Shown here: positions 1 through 9,389 of the stretch, piece after piece
How positions within the stretch are numbered: the first letter of the stretch is position 1
Layout of the letters: each line of letters begins with the position of its first letter
Origin: an uncultured Kiloniellaceae bacterium
GTDB taxonomy: Bacteria; Pseudomonadota; Alphaproteobacteria; Kiloniellales; Kiloniellaceae
DNA length: 64,000 bases
Direction of reading: 5' to 3'
Assembly (NCBI GenBank): GCA_947493695.1
Contig: CANLSF010000009.1
Location: forward strand, 62,001 to 126,000
Position numbers and translations under genes: made by a program
Notes under the pieces: model-generated
What the model was told of the DNA's origin: nothing
The model's input: the letters and a program-made list of their open reading frames with translations, nothing else
Database searches by the model: none

Positions 1-3000
1 AACAGGACCTTGGCTTGATCCCGTGGGTGGCGCGGTCTGGGTACGGGTTTGGCTTTGCCTCTGACCGACAGGCGCGGCAGCACCGGGTTTTTGAACTCGT
101 CGGCGGGGGAAAGTTCCGTCTGGAAACTTGCGCCCTCGCCCAACTGATCCAGCAAAGATGACAGGTCTTCGATGCGGTCGGCAATCAGGTGGATCACAAT
201 CCCCTCGCGCTGCAGCCGTCCGGTGATGCGCATCAGTCGTGCCGTGACGATCGCACGCCGGAAACGCTCGAAGGCCTTCGGCCAGACCACCACGTTACAG
301 ACCCCGGTCTCGTCTTCCAGCGTGATAAAGATCACGCCGGAGGCGCTGCCCGGGCGCTGCCGCACCAGGACCAGACCACAGACCGTAATGCGCGCATCCA
401 CCGGGATCTCCATCAGCCGATCAGAAGGAGTGATACCGGGAAATTCGGGATGCTGTTCGCGCAGTAAAGCCAGTGGGTGGGCCTTGAGGGAAAGCCGCAG
501 GGAGGCATAGTCCTCAACCACCTCCTCCCCCAGCGAGGGCGACGGCAGGACAACGCCGGGTTCCGGCCCCCGGTCTTCCTCTCCGGCGGCGGCAAAGAGC
601 GGCAGCGGCGCCTCGCCCAACCCCTTGATCTGCCAGAGCGCCTGACGCCGGTCCAGCGCCATGGAGGAAAAGGCATCGGCGCGCGCCAGAACATCCAGAG
701 CGCGCGGTGTCAAACCGGCGCGCCGCCATATGGCCAGCGGATCGGTATAGCCATTGCCCCGCGCCGCGACCAGCCAGTCACCATCTTCCTGAGACAGTCC
801 CTTGATCTGCCGCAGGCCAATCCGCAGCGCCATCCCCAGTCCCGCAGTGTCGGTCGTGCCGCCGGTCTCCAGACTCGAATCCCAATCCGAATGATTGACG
901 TCCGCCGGGCGCACTTCGACACCATGCTCCCGGGCGTCCCGGATGATCTGCGCCGGGGCATAAAAGCCCATGGGCTGACTGTTCAACAGTGCGCAGGCGA
1001 AGGCCGCCGGATAGCGGTGCTTCATCCAGGCAGAGACATAGGCGAGCAGCGCAAAGCTTGCCGCATGGCTCTCGGGAAAACCGTATTCACCGAAACCTTC
1101 GATCTGGCGGAAACAGCGTTCGGCAAAGTCCTGCTCATAGCCGCGCTGGATCATGCCGTTGATCATCTTTTCCCGGAAGGTGTGGATCGTCCCGCTGTTG
1201 CGAAAGGTCGCCATGGCCCGACGCAGTTTGTCGGCCTCGGTCGCGGTGAAGCCCGCCGCCACCATGGCGATGGACATAGCCTGCTCCTGAAACAGCGGTA
1301 CGCCGAGGGTCTTTTTCAAAACCCGCTCCAGCTCTTTGGAGGGGTAATGCACGTCCTCCTCGCCATTGCGCCGGCGCAGATAAGGATGCACCATATCCCC
1401 CTGGATCGGACCGGGCCGGACGATGGCAACCTCGATCACCAGGTCATAAAAATTGCGTGGCTTCATGCGCGGCAGGAAGTTCATCTGCGCCCGGCTTTCG
1501 ACCTGGAATACACCGATGGCATCGGCCCGGCAGAGCATGTCGTAGACCCCGCTGTCCCGGCCCGGCACCGAACTGAGGTCAAAGGTCGCGCCGTAATGCC
1601 GCCGGATCAGATCGAAGCCTTTGCGCAAACAGGTCAGCATCCCCAGCGACAGCACATCGACCTTCAGAATGCCCAGAGCATCCAGATCGTCCTTGTCCCA
1701 CTGAATGACCGTGCGGTCCTCCATGGCCGCATTCTCGACCGGTACCAGTTCATCCAGCCGCCCCCGGGTCATGACGAAGCCGCCGACATGCTGGGAGAGG
1801 TGCCGGGGAAAGCCGGTGATTTCGGCGGTGAGATCGAGCGTCAGGCGCAGACGGGGATCCTCGGGGTTCAGGCCGATCTCGCGCACCCGCTCGTCGCTCA
1901 AGCCATCGCGGGACCAGCCGGAAGCCTGGGTCGCCAGGGCCGCGATGCTATCCGCGCTCAACCCCATGGCCTTGCCGACATCCCGAACCGCGCCGCGTGT
2001 GCGGTAGTGGATTACAGTCGCCGTCATGCCCGCATGGGCGCGACCGTATTTCTTATAGATGTACTGGATGACCTCTTCACGGCGCTCGTGTTCGAAATCC
2101 ACATCGATGTCGGGTGGCTCGTTCCGTTCGCTGCTGATGAAACGTTCGAACAGCAGATCCGTGCGGTCCGGATCGACCGCCGTCACACCCAGACAGTAGC
2201 AGACCGCCGAATTGGCGGCCGAGCCGCGTCCCTGACAAAGAATACCCACGGACCTGGCGAATTGGACCAGATCCTGGACCGTCAGAAAATAAGGCGCGTA
2301 GGAAAGTTGGCCGATCAGATCCAGTTCATGCTCGACCTGCTTTTTGACCTTCTCCGGAATCCGGCCCGGATAACGCCAGCGCGCACCTTTCCAGGTCAGA
2401 TGTACCAGTTCCTCCTGGGGGCTTCGGCCTTCACGGGTGGTTTCATCCGGATAGTCGTAGCGCAGCTCATCCAGATTAAAACCGCAACGCGCAACGATCT
2501 CCAGACTGCGGTTCAGAGCCTCGGGATAGCCCTGAAACAACCGCGCCATCTCTCCCGGCGACTTCAAATGCCGCTCGGCATTATCGAGCAGCTTATAGCC
2601 CGCCGTATCGATGGTGCATTTTTCCCGCACGCAACTCAGGACATCCGCCATTGCCCGGCGCGCGGGCGCGTGCATCAGAACGCCATTGCTCGCCAGCAGC
2701 GGCACCGCGAGCGTCTCCGCCAGATCCGACAGGCGGCGCAGCCAGCGGTCGTCATCCCCCCGGTAGCGGTAACGCGCCGCAAGATAAAGACGCCCGGACA
2801 ATAATTCCTCCCAGGCTTTCAGTTCGTCATGATAGCGCGGATAAACCTCGTTGGTCTCATGGGCCTCGGGCTCAAGCGCGTCCGGCGGAAGCGCAACGAA
2901 AATCATCCCCTCGTGCCAGTCCTTCAGGTCCTCGCGGTAGAGTATGCAGTCTCCCTTCTCCGCCCGGCGACGGCCCAGCGTCAGCAGACGGCAGAGACGG

Positions 3001-3287
3001 CCATAGGCGGACCGGTCCATGGGAAAGGCCAGCAGATCCTCTCCGTCCTGAAAGCGCAGGCGGGAACCGACGATCAGCCGCATCCCCGCTTCCTTCGCGG
3101 CGATATGAGCCCGGACCACACCGGCCAGGCTGTTGACGTCGGCAATCCCAATGGCTTTCAGCCCCAGCGCGGCAGCTTGCAGCACGAACTCGTCCGGATG
3201 AGACGCCCCCTGCAGGAAGGTGAAGTTCGAGAGAACATCCAGCTCGGCATAGCCGGGAAGTGCTTCTGTAATCTTGTCTTCCTTCAT
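1..3287 (-). CDS. dnaE2: Error-prone DNA polymerase DnaE2 (ImuC), 3' end cut by window edge
   Basis: C-family (DnaE-type) replicase used for SOS translesion synthesis with ImuA and ImuB. The reading frame stays open from an ATG at 3287 to the window edge, giving 1095 codons, so only a handful of C-terminal residues should be missing (the visible end QAKVL is where family members are almost finished). Seen by translation: an N-terminal PHP-type start (YAELDVLSNFTFLQGASHPDE), the motif GRGSAANSAVCYCLG, the catalytic motif PDIDVDFEHERR, a helix-hairpin-helix stretch, and a C-terminal OB-fold (ITVCGLVLVRQRPGSASGVIF). Its ATG overlaps the imuB stop as ATGA, so translation is probably coupled. A 775-codon plus-strand frame at 477-2804 is its antisense shadow. 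Function follows from the family and the imuA-imuB context. Confidence 0.96.
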   Translation of the reverse strand, partial: MKEDKITEALPGYAELDVLSNFTFLQGASHPDEFVLQAAALGLKAIGIADVNSLAGVVRAHIAAKEAGMRLIVGSRLRFQDGEDLLAFPMDRSAYGRLCRLLTLGRRRAEKGDCILYREDLKDWHEGMIFVALPPDALEPEAHETNEVYPRYHDELKAWEELLSGRLYLAARYRYRGDDDRWLRRLSDLAETLAVPLLASNGVLMHAPARRAMADVLSCVREKCTIDTAGYKLLDNAERHLKSPGEMARLFQGYPEALNRSLEIVARCGFNLDELRYDYPDETTREGRSPQEELVHLTWKGARWRYPGRIPEKVKKQVEHELDLIGQLSYAPYFLTVQDLVQFARSVGILCQGRGSAANSAVCYCLGVTAVDPDRTDLLFERFISSERNEPPDIDVDFEHERREEVIQYIYKKYGRAHAGMTATVIHYRTRGAVRDVGKAMGLSADSIAALATQASGWSRDGLSDERVREIGLNPEDPRLRLTLDLTAEITGFPRHLSQHVGGFVMTRGRLDELVPVENAAMEDRTVIQWDKDDLDALGILKVDVLSLGMLTCLRKGFDLIRRHYGATFDLSSVPGRDSGVYDMLCRADAIGVFQVESRAQMNFLPRMKPRNFYDLVIEVAIVRPGPIQGDMVHPYLRRRNGEEDVHYPSKELERVLKKTLGVPLFQEQAMSIAMVAAGFTATEADKLRRAMATFRNSGTIHTFREKMINGMIQRGYEQDFAERCFRQIEGFGEYGFPESHAASFALLAYVSAWMKHRYPAAFACALLNSQPMGFYAPAQIIRDAREHGVEVRPADVNHSDWDSSLETGGTTDTAGLGMALRIGLRQIKGLSQEDGDWLVAARGNGYTDPLAIWRRAGLTPRALDVLARADAFSSMALDRRQALWQIKGLGEAPLPLFAAAGEEDRGPEPGVVLPSPSLGEEVVEDYASLRLSLKAHPLALLREQHPEFPGITPSDRLMEIPVDARITVCGLVLVRQRPGSASGVIFITLEDETGVCNVVVWPKAFERFRRAIVTARLMRITGRLQREGIVIHLIADRIEDLSSLLDQLGEGASFQTELSPADEFKNPVLPRLSVRGKAKPVPRPRHPRDQAKVL

Positions 3288-4888
3288 GCAAAAAGTCCGT
3301 GCAGAAACCAGGTCACCGGCACGTCGCTGCGCAGCGGGCCTTCGCGGTAGAGCCAGAAGCGGCGTCCGGCCTCGTCCTCAACCCGCCAGTAGTCCCGGAC
3401 GCCTTTCGCCCAGTCAGGATCGTTCCGCCACCACTCCGGGGACAGGCGTTCCGGCCCTTCCGCCGCCTGGACCTTGTGCCTGATCCGCCGCCATACAAAA
3501 ACGGCGGGCGGTGTTCCGGGCTCGCCCGGCGGCAGGAGTGAAAGGGTCTCGACCGCTTCCGGGCGGCGCAAAAGCCGAGCCGGACGCAGCAGGCGGGCCG
3601 GCCAGGGCGCGCCCGCGCCTCCAGGTGCAATAGCGGACGCATCTTCAGGCGCAGCATCGGACGCGTGATCAACATGAGACGCGGAAACCGAGCGATAGGC
3701 GCGTTCAGGCAGATAACTTGCCACCGGCTGCAGCTTCTGGATCCGCTCGAACCCCAGACGATTGCCCAGCAGATCGATCAGCGAAGCCGTGCCGTTTTCG
3801 CTGGCGGCGTCACCGGACATGCCTGCTTCAGATGGCGCGCCAACGGGGATAGCCTCCTGAAGCGCTCCCAGAGGTTCCACGCCACTGGCGGAAAGAACCA
3901 GGGTTTCGAAACCGAAGGCCGCATCGAGCTGCCCCAGATGTTCGGCAAAAAGCCGCGCCAGTTGCTTCGGATCCCGCATCGGCCGGGCCGTTCCGATCTC
4001 CAGGCGCTGGGTATCGCCGTCCACCCGGTGGCACTGAAACTCCAGGCGGCGGCAACCGTATTGCGCCTGACGCAGCCGCGCACAGAGGCGTTCCAGCAGC
4101 AGCTTGAGTGCTTCGGCGATATCATCGGCCTGCACAATCGGTTCGGGGAAAGCCATGCGCACCCGGTAAGGCCGCTCATGGCCACGCGGGGTGATCGGTT
4201 CCGCCGTGCTGCCCAGCGCCTGATCGAGACGGCGTACGACATCCAGCCTGAAACGATTGGCCAGGGAGATCCGCGACAGGGCATAGAGATCACCGACCCG
4301 CCGCAACCCCAGACGCGACAGCTTGGACAGGGTTTCGGACTCCAGACGCAAAGCCGCAACCGGTAGAGCTGCCAGAGCTGCCTTGGTTCCGCCGGGCGGA
4401 ATCACACGCCGGTCTTCGCCGCAGCGGGCGAAAGCCCAGGCCCCGCCGGGCGTATCCGCCAGTGCTCCGCGGACGAAAAAACCATAGCCGCTCAACCGGT
4501 CCAGAAGCTCGTTCAGCAAGGCTTGTTCCCCGCCGCGCAGATGTGCGCAGCCGGTCACATCGAGCCAAAGGCCGTCCGGCCCCTCCAGGGAAACCCAGGG
4601 TGTGTAAGATCCGCACCAGCGGGCCAGCCGCTCCATCATCGCGGCATCGGCCCGCTCATCCGAGGGCAGCGTGAAAAGGTCCGGCAGTACGGCCCGGGCA
4701 TCGGCCAGGGTCATACCCGGCGCAATCCCAGCGATCTCCGCAGCCCGCGTCACGGCGGAAATGACGACCCGGTTACCGGTCTCCGCCGTAACCGCCAGTG
4801 CCTTATCCCACCAGGCGCTGCCTTGCCGACGGATCAGCCTGTCCGTTTGCAGTCTCGGCAACCAAAGAGAAACGATACGCCTTTGCAT
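3284..4888 (-). CDS. imuB: ImuB, catalytically dead Y-family polymerase-like mutasome protein
   Basis: 534 residues, the usual ImuB size. The N-terminal region has the Y-family polymerase fold, but the catalytic acidic residues are absent: where DinB has the first Asp-bearing motif, this protein has VSLWLPRLQTDRLIRR, and where DinB has SxDE it has GPDGLWLDVTG. ImuB is known to act as a hub that binds the beta clamp, ImuA and DnaE2 rather than as a polymerase. The variable C-terminal half (residues ~340-534) is rich in Ala, Pro and Arg and includes the WRRIRHKV...GPERLSPEWW and VTWFLHGLFA blocks typical of the family tail. It overlaps imuA upstream by 86 bp and dnaE2 downstream by 3 bp, so the three genes form one operon. 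Confidence 0.94.
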   Translation of the reverse strand: MQRRIVSLWLPRLQTDRLIRRQGSAWWDKALAVTAETGNRVVISAVTRAAEIAGIAPGMTLADARAVLPDLFTLPSDERADAAMMERLARWCGSYTPWVSLEGPDGLWLDVTGCAHLRGGEQALLNELLDRLSGYGFFVRGALADTPGGAWAFARCGEDRRVIPPGGTKAALAALPVAALRLESETLSKLSRLGLRRVGDLYALSRISLANRFRLDVVRRLDQALGSTAEPITPRGHERPYRVRMAFPEPIVQADDIAEALKLLLERLCARLRQAQYGCRRLEFQCHRVDGDTQRLEIGTARPMRDPKQLARLFAEHLGQLDAAFGFETLVLSASGVEPLGALQEAIPVGAPSEAGMSGDAASENGTASLIDLLGNRLGFERIQKLQPVASYLPERAYRSVSASHVDHASDAAPEDASAIAPGGAGAPWPARLLRPARLLRRPEAVETLSLLPPGEPGTPPAVFVWRRIRHKVQAAEGPERLSPEWWRNDPDWAKGVRDYWRVEDEAGRRFWLYREGPLRSDVPVTWFLHGLFA

Positions 4889-5639
4889 CCCACTTCACCG
4901 TCCAGGCACCGCTGCCACCATTCCGGCAACGATGTAATGAAAGCCGCCAGGTCATGGAGCTTGCGGCACTGTCTTTATTTCTGGCGGCATCAGCCGACCA
5001 GCGGGAAAAAGCCGCGCTGGGGGCTTTTGCCTGCATCTCAAGACCATATCGCTCGGTCCCGGTTGTTTTTTGCCTCCCGGCTGACGGACTCTTCGAGATC
5101 TGGTCCCGCCAGGCCGATTGGACGAGAAAGCCGGTCACGCCACTGCTCTCCGCCGCAAGCTGAAGCCGGCGGCTGGCCGTCAGATCCATCGCAGCGGACA
5201 GCTCCCCGACCACCGCGGCCAGTACGCGGCAGCGCAAGCCATCTTCCATGGCGGCCAGCACTTCGCGCGGTTTACGGCAACGCACGACAATCAGACGCCG
5301 GTAGTCCAGTCCAAAAGCCGCAAGGCCGGGCGGATAAAGCTCACTGCCCGCCAGGGCATCCGCGCACCAGAGCACCGGCCCCTTCAAGCGACCCGAGAGA
5401 ATCGCGGCAAAAGCTTCGGCTCCCTCCCCGGCAAATTCGTGCAGGCATCCCGTCCGTAAACCGGGAGAAGTCTGATCGGACAAGAGACCATCGATCTCCG
5501 GCAGCCCTAACGCGATGGTCTTGCCAGCCCTCTCGCTCCACCCGCTGCGCTCGATCCTCCGCAGTTCCTCACGCAAGCCCGCCAGCTTCTTCGCCGACCC
5601 GCCAGAAGGGTCTCTCTTTGGGGTTTCAGAACGAAGCAT
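4803..5639 (-). CDS. imuA: ImuA, RecA-like SOS mutagenesis protein
   Basis: 278-residue ImuA/SulA-like protein of the RecA-fold family. It has the usual family pattern: an N-terminal helical region (LAGLREELRRIE), a segment GLPEIDGLL...GCLHEFAGEGAEAFAAIL, a strand-loop LKGPVLWCADALAGSELYPPGL, and a C-terminal end WTVKWDAKAYRFSLVAET. No obvious P-loop lysine remains, as is normal in this family. ImuA is thought to link RecA filaments with ImuB/DnaE2. It is first in the operon and directly follows a LexA box 32-46 bp upstream of its ATG. The C-terminal 28 codons overlap the start of imuB, an arrangement common for imuA-imuB. Confidence 0.92.
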   Translation of the reverse strand: MLRSETPKRDPSGGSAKKLAGLREELRRIERSGWSERAGKTIALGLPEIDGLLSDQTSPGLRTGCLHEFAGEGAEAFAAILSGRLKGPVLWCADALAGSELYPPGLAAFGLDYRRLIVVRCRKPREVLAAMEDGLRCRVLAAVVGELSAAMDLTASRRLQLAAESSGVTGFLVQSAWRDQISKSPSAGRQKTTGTERYGLEMQAKAPSAAFSRWSADAARNKDSAASSMTWRLSLHRCRNGGSGAWTVKWDAKAYRFSLVAETANGQADPSARQRLVG

Positions 5640-6015
5640 TGCGCCGCCAAACTCCTGTTCACTTCATAATGTTCTCTTTTTGTTCTACATGTTCTATAGA
5701 GAAAGAGTCAATAAACCCTGAATTGGAAAAGCTGCCTGCGGGCTTACCAGAATTTCGATCGCCACCGCAAAAAGGGACCCATTGCGCGCAACACGGGCCT
5801 TTCAAGAAGCTTCATGGCAACTTCCAATTAAAACAAAGCTGTGAGCAATCAAACCGGCGTTATTAATCGGGAAAGAGTTTGTCTTTTATAAAGAGACATA
5901 ACCTAGGGTAGCAGCCTGAGCCGACCCAAACGCTCAAAAGGAAGGTGAGAGAAAAAACTTCTTAAATATCCATAAAAAACAAATAATTAGAGAGAAACCT
6001 ACAAAATTTAAACCG
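5640..6015. other. Divergent intergenic region, imuA / histidine kinase
   Basis: 376 bp between two divergent genes. The imuA side holds the LexA box (listed separately). The kinase side (about 5880-6010) is strongly AT-rich, with a purine stretch (agagagaaacc) just ahead of the kinase ATG that may serve as ribosome binding site. I see no convincing sigma-70 promoter, hairpin or small gene in the remainder. Confidence 0.6.
5671..5694 (-). promoter_or_regulatory. LexA (SOS) box upstream of imuA
   Basis: Plus-strand text is GTTC at 5671-5674, seven bases, then GTTC at 5682-5685; on the minus strand this reads GAAC-N7-GAAC, the known alphaproteobacterial LexA operator. A third GTTC follows at 5691-5694. 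The site sits 32-46 bp upstream of the imuA ATG, where a repressor would cover the promoter. SOS control of imuA-imuB-dnaE2 is established in this class; for this strain it is inferred from the sequence match. Confidence 0.88.
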
Positions 6016-8409
6016 ATGAAGATACCTCACCCCAAAACCCTGTCGCGCTATCTTCCGCTGGCAATTTTTTTGTGCCTGGCCTCAGCGGTTCTGGGCGTTT
6101 CCTGGTTTCTTTCTCACAATCAGACGGTTGCAATCCGTAACGAAGCCAATCTGATCGGGCAGCAAACCGCCGGGCAGCTTGAAAATCACATCACCGATCA
6201 TCTGAGTATTCTTGAACATCTCCGGAATCTCTGGATAAAGCGCCAGATCAACAATCCTGAAGCTTTTGTGGAAACGGTCGAATCCCTTCAACAGCAATTC
6301 TCCGGCTTCCAGGCTGTGAACTGGGTTGACGCTAAGGGCATCGTTCAGTGGATCGCCCCTGAAGCAGGTAACGAACCTGCAAAGGGTGCTAATCTGGCCG
6401 AGCATCCAGCCTCCCGCCAGTTGATAGAACGGGCACTCCACAGCAATCAAGATATGGCGACCCCGCCGATCATACTGCTTCAAGGCGGCAAGGGCTTCGC
6501 AACTTACTACCCGCTTATCAGAAACGGCCAGCTGGAAGGCTATCTGAACGGCGTGTTCCGTATCGACCCCTTGATGGAGAGCGCCCTCGCCCAGGTCACC
6601 CGCAGCGACTATCAGATTATGATCCACGACGAGGGCCAGAAGGTCTACAGCCGGGGCGTCGCCTATGACGAGGAGGCCTTTACGACCACGCACCGCGTAA
6701 AGCTGCTCAACAGATCCTGGGATCTCTCCCTGACGCCTGGTCCCGGCTCGATCGCAGCTCAATCAATGAACGCCGACAAAATCATTCTGGTGCTTGGCCT
6801 ATTACTCTCTGTCGGTCTGGCGTATCTGCTCCGGCTGGTGACCCTGCGACAGGAAGCGCTCTGGGCCGCTCAAGAGAGTTACAGCGGCCTCTTCGAAAAT
6901 GCCACGGAAGGTATCTACCGCAGTCTGCCCGACGGCACCTGCGTCAGCTGTAATCCGGCCATGATCAAACTGAATGGTTTCACCAAGGAATCGGAACTTC
7001 TGAGCGCGGTCAGCTCAAAGCCCAACTCCTGGTACGTCGAACCGGACCGCAGAAACGAGTTCCTGCGACTGCTCAACCGCAATGGCCGGGTGGAAAACTT
7101 CATTTCCGAAGTCCACCGTCTGAGTGACGGTCAACGCCTCTGGGTCAGCGAGAACGCGCATATCATCTGCTGCGAAGAAGGCAAAAGCCTGGGATATCAG
7201 GGCACGATCATGGATATCTCCGAGCGCCGGCGGGCAAACGAGATTCTGCGCCGCGAGCGGGAATTCGTCGTCGCCATGCTGGATACCGCCGAAGCCCTGA
7301 TCTGCGTGATCGACATGGAAGGCCAGGTCGTTCGCTTCAACAAAGCCTGCGAAAGACTCTCGGGTTACAGCCTCTCGGAAGTCATCGGCCGGCCGGTGTA
7401 CGACTTCGTCATTCCCGAACAGGATCGCGACGGCCTGCAGGACATGCTGCGCAGTCTGCGCCTGGGAGTTTACCCAAACACCCACCTCAATTACTGGGTC
7501 TGCAGAAGTGGCGGACAACGGCTGATCGAATGGTCCAATACCGCGCTTCGGGATGAATCCGGCAGGGTCGCCTATTGCGTGTCGATCGGCATCGACGTCA
7601 CCGAACGCAAGCAGGCGGAAGAAGAACTGCAACTGGCCAAGGAAGAGGCGGAGTCGTCGAACCGGGCAAAATCCGAATTCCTAGCCAATATGAGCCATGA
7701 GCTCCGGACACCTCTGAACGCCGTGATCGGTTTCGCCGAGATCCTGGAAAACCAGATGTTCGGAGAGATGGGCGACTCCCGCTACGGTGACTACGCGCGC
7801 GATATCCGTACCAGCGCGACTCATCTCCTGGGGATCATCAACAACATCCTCGACCTCTCAAAGGTTGAGGCCGGGCGCCTGGAACTGATCGACGCGCCCA
7901 CCGATGTCCACGATGTCCTGTCGAGCTGCCTCAACATCGTAAAGGCCACCGCAAATGCCGGAGAAGTCAACTTCGACATTCAAGGCGCGGCGGGACTGCC
8001 CTATCTGCAGGTCGACGAACGCATGTTGCGCCAGATCCTGCTGAACATTCTCTCGAATGCTCTGAAATTCACGCCGGCAGGTGGACGGATCACCGTGACG
8101 CTCAAGAGCGAGCCGGAGGATGCCGCCTACAAAGTGATCATCGCCGATACCGGGATCGGTATGACCGCTGACAATATCGAAAAAGCCCTCACGCCTTTCG
8201 GACAGGTCGAGAGCTCCCTCAGCCGGAAATACGACGGTACCGGCCTGGGGCTTCCGCTCTCCCGTTCCCTGATCGAACTGCACGGCGGCCAACTGACGAT
8301 CGAAAGCGAGCCGGAGAACGGCACCGAGGTTACCTTGAGCTTCCCCGGTCACCGTATTATCCAGCGCCAGCCTCCCCAAAGCGGATCGCGCGCTTCCTCA
8401 GCCAGATAA
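6016..8409 (+). CDS. Membrane sensor histidine kinase with CHASE-like sensor and two PAS domains
   Basis: 797 residues. Order of parts: membrane segment at ~12-32; periplasmic CHASE-like sensor at ~45-250 (IGQQTAGQLENHI, FATYYPLIRNGQLEGYLNGV); second membrane segment at ~255-277; PAS at ~287-405 ending in DISERRR; PAS at ~415-535 ending in DVTERKQ; HisKA with phospho-acceptor His561 in MSHELRTPLNAV; HATPase with N-box Asn681 (NILSNALKF), G1 (DTGIGM, 711-716), phenylalanine in TPFGQ, and G2 (GTGLGLPLS, 741-749). All kinase motifs are intact. There is no receiver domain and no response-regulator gene nearby, so it is an orphan kinase and its ligand and partner are unknown. It is transcribed away from the SOS operon. 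Confidence 0.92.
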   Translation: MKIPHPKTLSRYLPLAIFLCLASAVLGVSWFLSHNQTVAIRNEANLIGQQTAGQLENHITDHLSILEHLRNLWIKRQINNPEAFVETVESLQQQFSGFQAVNWVDAKGIVQWIAPEAGNEPAKGANLAEHPASRQLIERALHSNQDMATPPIILLQGGKGFATYYPLIRNGQLEGYLNGVFRIDPLMESALAQVTRSDYQIMIHDEGQKVYSRGVAYDEEAFTTTHRVKLLNRSWDLSLTPGPGSIAAQSMNADKIILVLGLLLSVGLAYLLRLVTLRQEALWAAQESYSGLFENATEGIYRSLPDGTCVSCNPAMIKLNGFTKESELLSAVSSKPNSWYVEPDRRNEFLRLLNRNGRVENFISEVHRLSDGQRLWVSENAHIICCEEGKSLGYQGTIMDISERRRANEILRREREFVVAMLDTAEALICVIDMEGQVVRFNKACERLSGYSLSEVIGRPVYDFVIPEQDRDGLQDMLRSLRLGVYPNTHLNYWVCRSGGQRLIEWSNTALRDESGRVAYCVSIGIDVTERKQAEEELQLAKEEAESSNRAKSEFLANMSHELRTPLNAVIGFAEILENQMFGEMGDSRYGDYARDIRTSATHLLGIINNILDLSKVEAGRLELIDAPTDVHDVLSSCLNIVKATANAGEVNFDIQGAAGLPYLQVDERMLRQILLNILSNALKFTPAGGRITVTLKSEPEDAAYKVIIADTGIGMTADNIEKALTPFGQVESSLSRKYDGTGLGLPLSRSLIELHGGQLTIESEPENGTEVTLSFPGHRIIQRQPPQSGSRASSAR

Positions 8410-8444
8410 TCGATGAAGGTTTCGATCAGGCAGAAAGAAGCCGG

Positions 8445-9092
8445 TCACACGAACGGCAGCTTGACGCCTTCCTGCTCAATCGTGCGCTGGACCGCCGGAC
8501 GCTCCAGAACCCGTTGAAGAAGTCCGCCGACATTCGGCAAGCGGCGCGGTGGACGGTTCATACCGCGGCCCCAGCGCGATAACATCAGGAGATAGAGATC
8601 ACAAACGCTGATCTTTTCACCGAGCAGATAGGGTTTCCCCTCCAACGCCGCTTCCAAAATGTCGAAGCTGTCATTCAGACGCATTTCGGCCGCCGCAACC
8701 ACTGCATCTTTCCCGGCTTCATCGGTGGTGTAGCGATGACTGTAGAAGTAGGTCAGATAGGTCGACTGGATCGTATTGGTCATATAGCACAGCCACTTAT
8801 AAAGCTGTGCGCGTTCCGGTGAGCCCAGGGCCGGCGTCCAATCGGAATCAGGGTTGCTGTCCATAATATGCAGACAGACTGCGACCGTCTCATGCAAAAC
8901 CAAACGGTCAGGCCCATCGCCTTCGATCAAAACAGGAATCAGGCCGCTGGGGTGCAGCGCCAGATACTCCGGTGTCTTGTGCTCGTTCTTGGTCCGGTCC
9001 ACGAACTTGAGCTCGTAGGGAACGCCGAGTTCCTCAAGCAGCATATGCGGCGTGATGCTGGCATTTCCGGGATAGTAGTATAGCTGGTACAT
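8445..9092 (-). CDS. Glutathione S-transferase family protein
   Basis: 215 residues with the two GST domains. The N-terminal thioredoxin-like part starts MYQLYYYPGNASITPHMLLEEL and carries the cis-Pro region LHPSGLIPVLIEGDG and the glutathione-contact motif LHETVAVCLHIMD. The C-terminal helical domain has the LGEKISVCDLYLLMLSRW signature, equivalent to the conserved N-capping box of GSTs. It conjugates or reduces electrophilic compounds using glutathione; the substrate cannot be told from sequence. It ends 35 bp from the stop of the convergent histidine kinase, with no terminator visible between them. Subclass (beta- or theta-like) is uncertain. Confidence 0.88.
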   Translation of the reverse strand: MYQLYYYPGNASITPHMLLEELGVPYELKFVDRTKNEHKTPEYLALHPSGLIPVLIEGDGPDRLVLHETVAVCLHIMDSNPDSDWTPALGSPERAQLYKWLCYMTNTIQSTYLTYFYSHRYTTDEAGKDAVVAAAEMRLNDSFDILEAALEGKPYLLGEKISVCDLYLLMLSRWGRGMNRPPRRLPNVGGLLQRVLERPAVQRTIEQEGVKLPFV

Positions 9093-9159
9093 CGCTGTCG
9101 TTTCCGTTCTGATTTCCGGCTGTGAATCCGATCACTATCTCGAGGATAAGGAAATCCAC

Positions 9160-9178
9160 CTTTGCACCGGATGCAAAG
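9160..9178. repeat. Small inverted repeat upstream of the GST gene
   Basis: CTTTGCA (9160-9166) and TGCAAAG (9172-9178) form a perfect 7-bp inverted repeat around CCGGA, 68 bp upstream of the GST start codon. It could be an operator for the GST promoter. On the plus strand it is followed by CTTTTCC, but there is no plus-strand gene upstream for it to terminate, so an operator is the simpler reading. No other structure stands out in 9093-9389. Confidence 0.35.
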
Positions 9179-9389
9179 CTTTTCCGGAAAGATACCGCAT
9201 TTTTATTTCTGTACCCAATGAACCCAGTCTGCAAATCGAACGACTTAAGAAAACAGCTACAGCACTCGAAGCAGCAATCCATGCGCCCACACCAAACTTC
9301 CATTAAAGTTCCCGTCATGAGGTGCGACCGCAGCAGCTTGAAAACGCCTTCGATCCGCAACAACTTCGTTCTTTCGGGCTGATATCCTA

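Noticed and set aside
477-2804. Long plus-strand open frame of 775 codons
   Set aside because: It is antisense to the true dnaE2 frame on the minus strand, which shows all polymerase motifs; the plus-strand translation is His/Arg/Gln-rich and matches no family.
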